Positions 25,369-37,056 of a stretch of DNA of 64,000 nucleotides are shown here, piece by piece; positions within the stretch are counted from its first letter, which is position 1; every line of letters starts with the position of its first letter. The notes beneath the pieces are model-generated. The model was not told the DNA's origin and made no database searches. It saw nothing but the letters and a program-made list of their open reading frames with translations. The stretch covers positions 195,437,918 through 195,501,917 of the forward strand of contig NC_134400.1 in the NCBI RefSeq assembly GCF_050003625.1. Direction: 5' to 3'. The position numbers and the translations under genes are program-made. The DNA is from Haematobia irritans (taxonomy: Eukaryota; Arthropoda; Insecta; Diptera; Muscidae).

Positions 25369-25439
25369 TACACTCTCCCACCCACTCTATTAATTATCAT
25401 AATATACCTACACAAAGTATAATCATATTACTGTCGTTT

Positions 25440-26475
25440 ATTTATTTCTTTCTATATAAAATTTTGTCAAAATTCTATTTATATAGAAAATTTTGTCAAA
25501 ATTTTATTTTATATAAAAAATGTTGTCAACATTTTATTTCTACTGAAATTTTTCTTCAAAGCTTTATTTCTTTAGGAAAATTTCTTAAAATTTCATTTAT
25601 CTAGAAATTTTGTCAAAATTTCATTTCTATAGACAATTTTGTCAAAATTTTATTTCTATAGACAATTTTGTCAAAATTATATTTCTAGAAGAAATTTTGT
25701 TAAAATTTTATTTTGTCAAAATTTAATTTCTAGAGGAAATTTTGTCAAAATTTTATTTCAATATGGAAATTTATCACAATCGTAAATTTTTTGTCAACAT
25801 TTTATTTGTATAGCAAATTTTTGTAAAATTTTAATTCTATAGTAAATTTTGTCAAAATTTCATTTCTATAGACAATTTTGCGAAAATTTTATTTCTATAG
25901 ACTATTTTGTCAAAATTTTATTTCTAGACAATTTTGTCAAAATTGTTTGTATTTCTAAAGAAAGTTTTGTCAATTTTTTTTCTATAGAAAATTTTGTCAA
26001 AATTTTATTTCTATAGAAATTTTTGTCAAAATTTTATTTCTATAGAAAATTTTGGTCAAAATTTTATTTCTATAGAAAATTTTTGCAAAATTTTATTTCT
26101 ATAGAAAATTTTGTCAAAAATTTATTTGTATAGAAATTTTGTCAAAATTTTATTTCTATAAAAATTTTGTAAAAATTTTATTTCTATAGAAAATTTTTGC
26201 AAAATTTCATTTCTATAAACAATTATGTCAAAATTTTATTTCTGTAGACAATTTTGTAACAAATTTATTTCTATAGAAAATTTTGTCAAAATTTCATTTC
26301 TATAGAAAATTTTGTCAAAATTGTATTTCTATAGAAAATTTTTGTAAAATTTTAATTCTATAGAAAATTTTATTTCTATAGACAATTTTGTCAAAATTTT
26401 ATTTCTATAGAAAATTTCGTCAAATTTTTATTTCTATAGAAAATTTTGTCAAAATTTTACTTCTATAGAAAATTT
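25440..26475 (+). repeat. 29-base repeat array, forward orientation
   Basis: About 35 forward units with the GTC centre. Orientation is opposite to the arrays on its left (19.7-23.7 kb). Single-base length variants (TTTTTGCAAAATTTT) are frequent around 26060-26200. Confidence 0.93.
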
Positions 26476-26572
26476 TGTTTAACTCATTCTCTTCCTCACA
26501 ATTTATTGAAAATTGCTCTCTTAGAAAACAAAAATGTAATAACTCTCATAACAAAATTCTGGAGTACTATAG

Positions 26573-26766
26573 AACAAGTATATACGGCCATAAGTTCGGT
26601 CAGGCCGAAGCTTATGTACTCTCCACCATGGATTGCGTAGAAACACTGCCATCCACAATGGAATTACTTAAGTTGCGGTAACGCTTGCCGATGGCAAGGT
26701 ATCTTAAGACCTCCTAACACCGTCTTCTAAATTGTATGTAAGTCCATACGTGGTATATATTAAATC
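26573..26766 (+). mobile_element. DINE-like family B, 5' fragment
   Basis: It begins AACAAGTATATACGGCC and carries the hairpin TTCGG-tcagg-CCGAA followed by TATGTACTCTCCACCATGG. It stops after TCCATACGTGGTATATA and is followed directly by a full 5' end of the same family, so it is a partial head-to-tail copy. Confidence 0.8.
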
Positions 26767-27286
26767 AAACAAGTATATACGGCCGTAAGTTCGGCCAGGC
26801 CGAAGCTTATGTACCCTCCACCATGGATTGCGTAGAAACTTCTACTGAAGACTGTCATCCACAATAGAATTACTTGGGTTGCGGTAACTTTTGCCGATGA
26901 CAAGGTATCTTAAAACTTCCTACTACCGTAATATATACCACGTAGTCCATACGTGGTATATTTTACGATGAACCGATATGGACCAATTTTTGTGTGATAA
27001 CTATATATAACTAAAGACCGATATGGACCAATTTTGGCATGGTTATTAGCGGCCATATATTAACACCACGTTGCAAATTTCAACCGGATCGGATGAATTT
27101 TGCTCGTCCAAGTGGCTCCGGAGTTCAAATCTGGGGATCGGTTTATATAGGGGCTATATATAATTATGGACTGATATGGACCAATTTTTGAATGGTTCTT
27201 AGAGACTATATACTAATATCATGTACCAAATTTCAGCCGGATCGGATGAAATTTGCTTCTCTTAGAGGATCCGCAAACCAAATCTG

Positions 27287-29738
27287 CACGCTCACAAAAA
27301 ATCGCTTCTGTAACATATACACCCAAACATATTTTGCTTCAAGCATATATATTTTTGGGTATTGCCCAAACATTTATATGTTTGATCTCTTCCAATATAT
27401 AATATGTTTGAAAGCATATTGGTTTAAACAATATATGTTTGGGTAGTCTAAGTTCCAAACATTTTGTATTTTTGCATCCAAATTCAATAATGTTGTCTTC
27501 CAAAAAACAATATGTTATTATGTGAACATATAATATGTTTGGAAGCATTTTGCACCCAAAAATATTATATGCTTAAAAAAAAATTCTCCCAAACAATATT
27601 GTGCTCCAAAATTTTATTTATTTATTTATATATTTACAATCATAATGAATTTTTCGACCTGAATGCTCAAAATTTTGTTTCTGCCTAATTGTATATTCCC
27701 CCACATCTTTCTCACTTCCACGAGATTTTTTAGTTCTTAGCACCTTTTTCTGTAATACAAACATTGTAGAAGAAATTATTCAATTTTATGATTTTTATAC
27801 CCTGCTCCACACTGTGGAACAGGGTATTATAAGTTAGTGCATATGTTTGCAACACCCAGAAGGAGACGAGATATGGTGTCATGGTGTCTTTGGCAAAAAT
27901 GCTCAGGGTGGGCTCATGAGTCGATATAGCGATGTCCGTCTGTCCGTCTGTCCGTCTGTCCGTGAACACATTTTTGTAATCAAAGTCTAGGTCGCAGTTT
28001 TAGTCCAATCGACTTCAAATTTGGCACAAGTATGTGTTTTGGCTCAGAATAGATACCTATTGATTTTGGAAGAAATCGGTTCAGATTTAGATATAGCTCC
28101 CATATATATATTTCGCCCGATATGGACTTATATGGCCCCAGAAGCCAGAGTTTTGGCCCAATTTGGTTGAAATTTTGCACTAGGAGTACAATTAGTAGTA
28201 TAGTCATGTGTGCCAAATTTGATTGAAATTGGTTCAGATTTAGATATAGCTCCCATATATATCTTTCGCCCGATATGGACTAATACGGTCCCAGAAGCCA
28301 GAGTTTTACCCCAATTGGGTTGAAATTTTGCACAGGGAGTAGAATTAGCATTGTAGATATGCGTGCCAAATTTGGTTTAAATCGGTTCAGATTTAGATAT
28401 AGCTCTCTTATATAGCTTTCGACCGATTTACACTCATATGACCACAGAGGCTAATTTTTTGCTCCGATTTAGTTGAAATTTTGCACAGGGAGTAGAATTA
28501 GCATTGTAGTTATGCGTGCCAAATTGGGTTGAAATCGGTTCAGATTTAGATATAGCTCCCATATATAGCTTTCGCCCGATTTACACTCATATGACCACAG
28601 ATGCCAATTTTTAACTCCGATTTAGTTGAAATTTTGCACAGGGAGTAGAATTAGCATTGTTGCTATGCGTGCCAAATTTGGTTGAAATCGGTTCAAATTT
28701 AGATATAGCTCCCATATATAGCTTTCGCCCGATTTACACTCATATGACCACAGAGGCCAATTTTTTGCTCCGATTTAGTTAACATTTTGCACAGAGAGTA
28801 GAATTAGCATTGTAGCTATGCGTGCCAAATTTGGTTGAAATCGGTTCAGATTTAGATATAGCTCCCATATATATGTTTTTCTGATTTCGACAAAAATGGT
28901 CAAAATACCAACATTTTCCTTGTAAAATCGCCACTGCTTAGTCGAAAAGTTGTAAAAATGACTCTAATTTTCCTAAACTTCTAATACATATATATCAAGC
29001 GATAAACCATAAATAAACTTTTTCGAAGTTTCCTTAAAATTGCTTCAGATTTAAACGTTTCCCATATTTTTTTACTAACATTGTGCTCCACCCTAGTGCA
29101 TTAGCCGACTTAAATTGTGAGTCTACAGATTTTGGAGAAGTCTATCAAATTCTGTCCAGATCGAGTGATATTTAAATGTATGTATTTGGGACAAACCTTT
29201 ATATATAGCCCCCAACACATTTGTCGGATGTGATATGGTATCGACAATTTAGATCTACAAAGTGGTGCAGGGTATAATATAGTCGGCCCCGCCCGACTTT
29301 AGACTTTCCTTACTTGTTTTTATTTTAATTTTACCTTTTGCCGGACGGGGATTCGAACAGCGGACCACACAGTTTGTAAGGATCAAAGAAGTAGCTGATC
29401 AATTGCCCAAGGAAAAAAAAAAGTGTTAATTTTGTAATAACAAGCAACAACCACCAACTTAATTCAATATCGCTCCCTGTTAAATAGCGCTCCAAGCTAC
29501 TAAACACATATATGTTTATAGGCTATTTCTAAATTAATAAATGTTTGCATCCAAGCATATTATATTTACAAACATTTTATGTCCCAAACATAATATGTTC
29601 TAACATATTAACATATATGTCCCAAACATGTTATGCTAGTTTATGAACATTATATGCTTGCACTCAAAAATATTGTGTTTAAAAATTTGTGTTCCAAACA
29701 TATAATGTTTATATGAAAAACAGTATTTTTCATCCGTG
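27287..29738 (-). mobile_element. MITE-2 copy 2, inverse orientation, carrying a DINE-A
   Basis: Read on the minus strand this begins CACGGATGAAAAATACTG and ends TTTTTTGTGAGCGTG, matching copy 1 at 1305-2271. The host monomer reads AAATCTG before and TGGGAATCGG after, so the target duplication is TG here rather than TA. Removing the nested DINE-A (27792-29320) leaves about 920 bases, close to copy 1. The subterminal ATGTTTGG motifs and the internal tRNA-like segment are conserved. Confidence 0.88.
27792..29320 (+). mobile_element. DINE-like helentron family A, copy 3, complete
   Basis: The 5' end is TTTTTATACCCTGCTCCACAC with CAGGGTAT following; the 3' end is GTGGTGCAGGGTATAATATAG, then the hairpin AGTCGG-ccccg-CCCGACT and TTTCCTTACTTGTTTT. 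Six central units are spaced exactly 153 bases apart by the motif GTTCAGATTTAGATATAG (28079, 28232, 28385, 28538, 28691 with one change, 28844). A GTCCGTCTGTCCGTCTGTCC tract near 27935 is a hallmark shared with Drosophila DINE-1. Comparison with MITE-2 copy 1 shows the empty site: a run of T and A with no long target duplication, as expected for helentrons. Confidence 0.92.
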
Positions 29739-30374
29739 TGGGAATCGGTTTATATGGGGGCTATATATAATTATGGACCGATATGGACCAATTCCTGCAT
29801 GGTTATTAGAGACCATATACAAACACCACGTACCAAATTTCAACCGGATCGGATGAATTTTGCACCTCTAAGAGGCTCCGGAGTTCAAATCTGGGGATCG
29901 GTTTATATGGGGGCCATATAAATTTATGGACCGATATGGACCGATTTTTGCATGGTTGTTAGAGACCGTATACTAACACCATGTACCAAATTTCAGTTGG
30001 ATCGGATGAAATTTGCTTCTCTTAGAGCAATCACAAGCCAAATTTATATGGGGGCTATACGTTTATATGGGGGCTATACGTAAAAGTGGACCGATATGAC
30101 CCATTTGCAATACCATCCGACCTACATCAATAACAACTACTTGTGCCAAGTTTCAAGTCGATAGCTTGTTTCGTTCGGAAGTTAGCGCGATTTCAACAGA
30201 CGGACGGACGGACGGACATGTTCAGATCGACTCAGAATTTCACCACGACCCAGAATATATATACTTTATGGGGTCTTAGAGCAATATTTCGATGTGTTAC
30301 AAACGGAATGACAAAGTTAATATACCCCCATCCTATGGTGGAGGGTATAAAAAGATCGATCAAATACGTATATA

Positions 30375-30765
30375 ATTCAGTTTGACAAAATTTTCTTTAG
30401 AAATAAAATTTTAATAAAATTTTCTATAGAAATAAAATTTTCAAAAAAATAATTTTCATAGAAATACAATATTGACAAAATTTTCTTTAGAAATAAAAAT
30501 TTGACAAAATTCTCTATAGAAATACAATTTTAACAAAATTCTCTATAGAAATAAAATTTAAAAAAAAAATTCTATATAAATAAACTTTTGACAAATTTTT
30601 TTTTGGAAATAAAATTTTGACAACATTTTCTATACAAATGGTAGATTTTTAGTAGATTATTTTTGGCTCGAGTGGCAACCATGTTTATGAACCGAATAAA
30701 ATTTTAACAAAATTTTCTATAGAAATAAAATTTAAAAAAAATGTTCTATAGAAATAAACTTTTGG
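30375..30765 (-). repeat. 29-base repeat fragment, reverse orientation, with a duplicated spacer
   Basis: About ten decayed reverse units. The phrase TTTTGGCTCGAGTGGCAACC occurs twice (30661-30680 and 30774-30793) with 29-mer units between, and a related phrase occurs at 48540, so a second dispersed repeat accompanies the array here. Confidence 0.8.
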
Positions 30766-30793
30766 TAGACTATTTTTGGCTCGAGTGGCAACC

Positions 30794-31593
30794 ATGATTA
30801 TGAACCGATATGGACCACTTCTTGTGTGATTGGAGATCGGCTATACATAACTATAGACCGATATGGACCAATTTTGGTATGGTTGTTAGCGGCCATATAC
30901 TAACACCACGTTCCAAATTTGAACCGGATCGGATGAATTTTGCTCCTCCAAGAGGCTCCGGAGGTCAAATCTGGAGAACGGTTTATATGAGGGCTATATA
31001 TAATTGTGGACCGATGTAGACCAATTTTTGCATAGTTATTAGAGACCATATGCCAACATCATGTACCAAATTTCAGCCAGATCGGATGAAATTTGCTTCT
31101 CTTTGAGGCTCCGCAAACCAAATCTTGGGATCGGTTTATATGGGAGCTATATATAATTATGGACCGATGTGAACCAATTTTTGCATGGTTATTAGAGACC
31201 ATATACAAACACCATGTACCAAATTTCAGCCGGATCGGATGAAATTTGCTTCTCTTTAAGGCTCCGCAAGCCAAATCTGGGGATCGGCTTATATGGGGCC
31301 TATATATAATTATGGACCGATGTGAACCAATTTTTGCATGGTCATTAAAGACCATATACCAACATTATGTACCAAATTTCAGGATCCCTTTATATGGGGC
31401 CTATACGTAAAAGTGGTCCGCTATGGCCCATTTGCAATACTATCCGACCTACATCAATAACAACTACTTGTGCCAAGGTTCAAGTCGACAGCTCGTTTCG
31501 TTCGGAAGTTAGCGTGATTTCAACAGACAGACGGACGGACATGCTCAGATCGACTCAGAATTTCACCACGACCCAGAAAACCAGACAGCGAAG
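30794..31593 (+). mobile_element. DINE-like family B, internal fragment
   Basis: About five ~150-base family B monomers (GACCGATGTGAACCAATTTT) followed by the 3' unique part up to AATTTCACCACGACCCAGAA. Both termini are missing: the 5' hairpin is absent, and the copy stops before the GGTGGAGGGTATA end. Confidence 0.82.
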
Positions 31594-31764
31594 TAACAAG
31601 ACATCGGATAAAATCCTTGAAAACGGTCTGACGAAGTCAACCGAAATATCGGAAAATAAAAAACTAGAAACCAACAATTTCGAGTTTAATTTATAGACCT
31701 ACAGCCGAGATTATGAGATAAAAATCATAAAAATTAAAATAAAAGGTCAACAATATCAACAAAA
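31594..31764. other. short unassigned segment
   Basis: AACCAGACAGCGAAGTAACA begins a segment that is neither DINE nor 29-mer. No class recognised. Confidence 0.35.
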
Positions 31765-33790
31765 AACATTTTATTTCTATAGAAAATTTTGTTAAAATTT
31801 TATTCCTATAGAAAATTTTGTCAAAATTGTATTTCTATAGAAAATTTTGTCAAAATTTTATTTCTATAGATAATTTTGTCAAAACGTTATTTCTATAGAA
31901 AATTTTGTTAAAATTTTATTTCAATAGAAAATTTTGTTAAAATTTTATTTTTATAGAAAATTTAAAAAAAAATTTTATAGAAAATTTTGCTAAAATTTTA
32001 TTTTTATAGAAAATTTTGTTAAAATTTTATTTATATAGAAAATTTTGTTAAAATTTTATTCCTATAGAAAATTTTGTTAAAATTTTATTTCTATAGAAAA
32101 TTTTGTTAAAATTTTATTTTTATAGAAAATTTTGTTAAAATTTTATTTGTATAGAAAATTTTGTCAAAAAAAAAGTTTTTTATAGAAAATTTTGTTAAAA
32201 TTTTAATTCTATAGAAAATTTTGTAAAAATTTTATTTGTATAGAAAATGTTGTCAAAATTTTATTTGTATAGAAAATTTTGTTAAAACTTTTTTTGGATA
32301 GAAAATTTTGTCAAAATTTTATTTGTATAGAAAATTTTGTCAAAATTTTAGTTGTGTAGAAAATTTTGTTAAAATTTTATTTTTATAGAAAATTTTGTCA
32401 ACATTTTATTTGTATAGAAAATTTTGTCAAAATTTTATTTGTATAGAAAATTTTGTCAAAATTTTATTTGTATAGAAAATTTTGTTAAAATTTCATTCCT
32501 ATAGAAAATTTTGTCAAAATTTTATTTCTATAGAAAATTTTGTTAGAATTTTATTTGGATAGAAAATTTTGTTAACATTTTATTTGGATAGAAAATTTTG
32601 TTAACATTTTATTTGGATAGAAAATTTTGTTAAAATTTTATTTGGATAGAAAATTTTGTTAAAATTTTATTTGGATAGAAAATTTTGTTAAAATTTTATT
32701 TTAATAGAAAATTTTGTTAAAATTTTATTTGGATAGAAAATTTTGTTAAAATTTTATTTGGATAGAAAATTTTGTTAAAATTTTATTTGGATAGAAAATT
32801 TTGTTAAAATTTTATTTGGATAGAAAATTTTGTTAAAATTTTATTTTAATAGAAAATTTTGTTAAAATTTTAATTTTATAGAAAATTTTGTCAAAATTTT
32901 ATTTCTATAGAAAATTTTGTTAAAATTTTATTTCAATAGAAACTTTGTCAAAAAAAAAAATTATAGAAAATTTTGTTAAAATTTTATTTGTATAGAAAAT
33001 TTTGTTAAAATTTTATTTTTATAGAAAATTTTGTTAAAATTTTATTTGTATAGAAAATTTTGTCAAAAAAAAAGTTTTTTATAGAAAATTTTGTTAAAAT
33101 TTTAATTCTATAGAAAATTTTGTCAAAATTTTATTTGTATAGAAAATGTTGTCAAAATTTTATTTGTATAGAAAATTTTGTTAAAACTTTATTTGGATAG
33201 AAAATTTTGTCAAAATTTTATTTGTATAGAAAATTATGTCAAAATTTTAGTTGTATAGAAAATTTTGTTAAAACTATTACTATAGAAAATTTTGTCAAAA
33301 TTTTATTTGTATAGAAAATTTTGTCAACATTTTATTTGTATAGAAAATTTTGTCAAAATTTTATTTGTATAGAAAATTTTGTTAACATTTTATTTGGATA
33401 GAAAATTTTGTTAAAGTTTTATTTGGATAGAAAATTTTGTTAAAATTTTATTTGGATAGAAAATTTTGTTAAAATTTTATTTTAATAGAAAATTTTGTTA
33501 ACATTTTAATTTTATAGAAAATTTTTTCAAAATTGTATTTCTATAGAAAATTTTGTTAAAATTTTATTTCAATAGAAACTTTTGTCAAAAAAAAAAAAAT
33601 TATAGAAAATTTTGTTAAAATTTTATTTGTGTAGAAAATTTTGTTAAAATTTTATTTTTATAGAAAATTTTGTTAAAATTTTAATACTATAGAAAAGCTT
33701 GTTAAAATTGTATTTTTATAGAAAATTTTATTAAAATTTTATTTCTGTAGAAAATTTTGTTAACATTTTATTTCATAACATATTTTATTT
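31765..33790 (+). repeat. 29-base repeat array, forward, homogenised GTTAAAA/TTTGGATAG subfamily
   Basis: About 70 forward units. Most have GTTAAAA in place of GTCAAAA. A run near 32540-32860 has TTTGGATAGAAAA in place of TTTCTATAGAAAA, which breaks the palindrome. A block near 31930-32280 (including AAAAAAAAGTTTTTTATAG) recurs near 32930-33180, so this array also has higher-order structure. It abuts the gene below on its 3' side. Confidence 0.95.
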
Positions 33791-33884
33791 TATTTTTTCC
33801 AAAGTCTTATTTATTTTATTTACCAACTCTTCTATCTTTAAGGATTTTCGATATCCCCTTTCGGAAAACTTAACAAACACATAC

Positions 33885-34875
33885 CTTTAGGTAATTTCAC
33901 ACTTGCCAATGAGGCTATGGATGATGATGATGTTGATGAAAGGCCAGATGATTGTGAGTGATTGAGGTTTCCAATATAATGCTCAGCAACCAACGATGAT
34001 GTAGTTGTTGCTGCTGCGACTGCTGATGTTGCTGATGATGTTGCGGTCGATTGGGTCCCTGCTGAGGAATTTGTAATAATTCGATTATTTCCGGTTCCGG
34101 CGCCAATTGAGCTGACGTTGTTGGTGTGTTGGTTGTGGTTGCTACTACTGCCACAAAGGCTGCTACTATTGCTGGTGACTGAAGAGGTCGAAGAACAGCC
34201 GGATGACGATGAGTTCGATTGTGTAAAGCTATGGAGGCTACTTGAGGCGTATAACGCACTTCCACCATTGCCAAATTGAGGGAAGGTGCCAACACTAGAT
34301 GGCGCTAAATTCGATGATGGGCCTGTATTCGTTAGACTTTGTGTTGGCAAAGATGTTGATCCTACCAAATTTCCCAAAGGATTATGATTTTGCAAGGCAG
34401 TTGTGGAATTTCTTAAATTGTTGACATTATTCGTTGCCGTCGAATTCGTATAATATTTATGGCATTCATTAAAAGCTATGGTAACTGAGGATGATGATGA
34501 TGATCCATTTATGGGATTTACATTCAATGATGGTGACTCCACCAAATACGATTCTGTTTCTATGGATTCCACAGATCCAGGATCACTAAAACCTCCTTGG
34601 GTCGATGAATCTTCGGGGGTATCGAAAAAATGTAAATTAAAATCGGAATGAGCATCGAAACGCACCTCGGGTAATACTTCGTCGTCTTCTTCCTCCTCCT
34701 CCTCCTCCTCCACAGCTTCGTGGTCAGCGTTAATTCTGATCAAATGATCGTTTTGCCCGGCCGAGCCGGATGTCCTACAAATGTTATGCTGTAAGACGTT
34801 ATTCGTTTTTGTTGTTGTCTCCACCAGACTGGATCCGATTTGTGCTTGATCCAAATCTAATTTGAATACATCCAT
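33885..34875 (-). CDS. first coding exon of an unrecognised acidic, Ser/Asn-rich protein
   Basis: This is the only convincing host coding sequence in the window. The start is ATGGATGTATTC in the context CGAACCATGG, a strong fly initiation context. The exon codes for 330 residues and ends AAA-G at a consensus donor (AAAG/GTATGT at 33885/33884, phase 1); read-through would add only 15 residues to a stop at 33838. Residues 55-66 are almost all Glu/Asp. Residues about 67-115 (DAHSDFNLHFF, FSDPGSVESIETE) look most like a conserved acidic motif. Residues 125-130 and about 210-325 are low-complexity Ser, Thr, Asn and Ala, typical of fly regulatory proteins. No DNA-binding, kinase or membrane domain is visible; later exons must carry any such domain and were not found. 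I do not recognise the gene. The intron downstream runs into the 29-mer array, and the region upstream is full of repeats. A coding exon is well supported by composition, start and donor; function is unknown. Confidence 0.75.
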
Positions 34876-34914
34876 GGTTCGATCAACTCCAGAGCCATCG
34901 TCTTTTGGGCAGAC
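34857..34914 (-). promoter_or_regulatory. possible upstream ORF overlapping the coding start
   Basis: An ATG in good context (GCAAAAATGTCTGCC, at 34914) opens a 19-codon frame that terminates at 34857, inside the main coding sequence and in a different frame. If the transcript includes it, it could reduce initiation at 34875. The frame actually stays open further upstream to 35066. Whether an intron lies between is unknown. Confidence 0.35.
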
Positions 34915-35386
34915 ATTTTTGCAAAGATATTCGTTTCCAATGAATTACCAGCAATCTCAAGTGGTGCGATGATGGGATTTGAAAAATGGTTAAAAAAAAA
35001 AAACAAAAATCCCAAAAAAGGTTGTTGTTGTTGGTTCGTTGAGGGTTTCAAAACAGGTCCATACAAAGAGGGGCAGTATATATGCTTTATAAGAAATTTT
35101 TATGTTTATTTTTTTCAGAGTGAGAGAGACAAAGGATGTCCTTTATATTTTCTCTTTTTTTACGTGTTTAATTCACTTTTATCATTTTTTGGCGTTTATC
35201 CTAAGCATTAAATGTTTAAAGAAATCCTTGAATTCACTTCAACCAAAACCAAAGAATTTAGCCTTTTAGTTGGTGCTCTCAGGGCAATGGATATGGGATA
35301 TGGGGAATATTTCTACTTTGAAATATATACATTTTTTACAATTATTTAAATATCTGAATATTTCGAATATAGAATTCCAAAAAAAA
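34915..35386 (-). other. 5' flank or 5' UTR/intron of the 34 kb gene
   Basis: Single-copy sequence with an A-rich run (34989-35010 on the plus strand) and GTTGTTGTTG. On the minus strand T-rich tracts followed by AG near 34960-35000 could be a splice acceptor. No firm exon boundary can be drawn. Confidence 0.4.
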
Positions 35387-37056
35387 ACAAGTATATTCGG
35401 CCGTAAGTTCGGCCAGGCCGAAGCTTATGTACCCTCCACCATGGGTTGCGTAGAAACTTCTTCTAAACGTACCAAGAGGCTCCAAAACCAAATCTCGGGA
35501 TCGGTTTATATGGGGCCTAATATATATGATTATGTACTGATATGGACCACTTTTGGCATGGTTGTTAAATATCGTATACTACCTCCACGTACCAAATTTC
35601 AACCAGATCGGATGAATTTTGCTTCTTCAAAAGGCACCGGAGGTCAAATCTGGTGGTCGGTTTATATGGGGGCTATATATAATTATGGACCGATGTGAAC
35701 CAATTTTTGCTTGGTTGTTGGAGACCATATACTAACACCATGTACCAAATTTCAGCCGGATCGGATGAAATTTTCTTCTCTTAGAGGCTCCGCAAGCCAA
35801 ATCGGGGGATCGGTTTATAAGAATCAGATGAATTTTGGTCTTCCATGAGGCTCCGGAGGTCAAATCTGGTGGTCGGTTTATATGGGGGCTATATTTAATT
35901 ATGGACCGAAGTGGACCAATTTTTGCATGGTTGTGAGAGACCATATACTAACACTGTGTACCAAATTTCAGCCGGATCGGATGAAATTTGCTTCCAAATT
36001 GCAAGCCAAATCGGGGGGTCCGGTTTATATGGGGGCTATATATAATTATTGACCGAGGTGGACCAATTTTTGCATGGTTGTTGGATACCATATACTAACA
36101 CCATGTACCAAATTTCAGCCGGATCGGATGAAATTATCTTCTCTTAGAGGCTCCGCAAGCCAAATCTGGGGATCGGTTTATAAGCGGGCTATATATAATT
36201 ATGGACCGAAGTGGACCAATTTTTGCATGGTTGTTAGAGACCATATACTAACACCATTTCAGCCGGATCGGATGAAATTTGCTTCTCTTAGAGGCTCCGA
36301 AAGCCAAATCTGGGGATCGGTTTATATGGGGGCTATATATAATTATGGACCGATGTGGACCAATTTTTGCATGGTTGTTAGAGACCATATACTAACACCA
36401 TGTACCAAAATTCAGCCCGATCGTATGAAATTTTCTTCCCTTAGAGGCTCCACAAGCCAAATCTGGGGATCAGTTTATAAGGGGGTTATATATAATTATG
36501 GACCGATGTGGACCAATTTTGGTTGGTTGTTAAAGACCATATACTTACACCAAGTACCAAATTTCAGCCGGATCGGATGAAATTTTCTTCTCTTAGAGGC
36601 TCCGCAAGCCAAATTTGGGGGTCCGTTTATATGGGGGCTATATATAATTATGGACCGATATGGACCAATTTCTGCATGGTTGTTAGAGACCATATACTAA
36701 CACCATGTACCAAAAGTCAGCCGGATCGGATGAAATTTGCTTCTGTTAGAGGGTCTGCAAACCAAATTTGGGGGTCCGTTTATATGGGGGCTATACGTAA
36801 AAGTGGACCGATATGGCCCATTTGCAATACCATCCGACCTACATCAATAACAACTACTTGTGCCAAGTTTCAAGTCGATAGCTTGTTTCGTTCGGAAGAT
36901 AGCGTAATTTCAACAACATACGGACGGACGGACATGCTCAGATCGACTCAGAATTTCACAACGACCCAGAGTATATGTACTTTATGGGGTCTTAGATAAA
37001 TATTTCGATGTGTTACAAACGGAATGACAATGGTCCTATGGCGGAGGGTATAAAAA
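35387..37056 (+). mobile_element. DINE-like helentron family B, complete copy
   Basis: The 5' end is AACAAGTATATTCGGCC with the hairpin TTCGGCC-a-GGCCGAA, and the 3' end is CCTATGGCGGAGGGTATAAAA. The body is a tandem array of monomers phased by GACCGATGTGGACCAATTTT at 35688, 35903, 36051, 36203, 36348, 36501 and 36652, with spacings of 145-153 apart from one of 215. A unique 3' part follows (AGTGGACCGATATGGCCCA, CTACTTGTGCCAAGTTTCAA, ACGGACGGACGGACATG). Long open frames here (up to 168 codons) are read-through of monomers. Confidence 0.9.

Larger units (their letters stand above)
26768..30353 (+). mobile_element. DINE-like helentron family B, interrupted by MITE-2 and DINE-A
   Basis: The 5' end is AACAAGTATATACGGCC with the perfect hairpin TTCGGCC-a-GGCCGAA and TATGTACCCTCCACCATGG; the 3' end is CCTATGGTGGAGGGTATAAAA. 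ACCCTCCACCAT and ATGGTGGAGGGT form the sub-terminal inverted pair. Between them lie ~150-base monomers (ACCGATATGGACCAATTTTT, CCGGATCGGATGAAATTTGC) and a GACGGACGGACGGACATG tract near 30200. The element is split at 27286/27287 and resumes at 29739. Without the inserts it is about 1.1 kb. It is non-coding; frames such as 29736-29921 are monomer artefacts. Confidence 0.85.

Noticed and set aside
35270..36999. Frames of 142, 168 and 163 codons with repeated FQPDRMKFASLRGS
   Set aside because: They are read-through of the ~150-base DINE-B monomers and change frame from monomer to monomer. The same phrases occur at 29736, 30810 and 31059.
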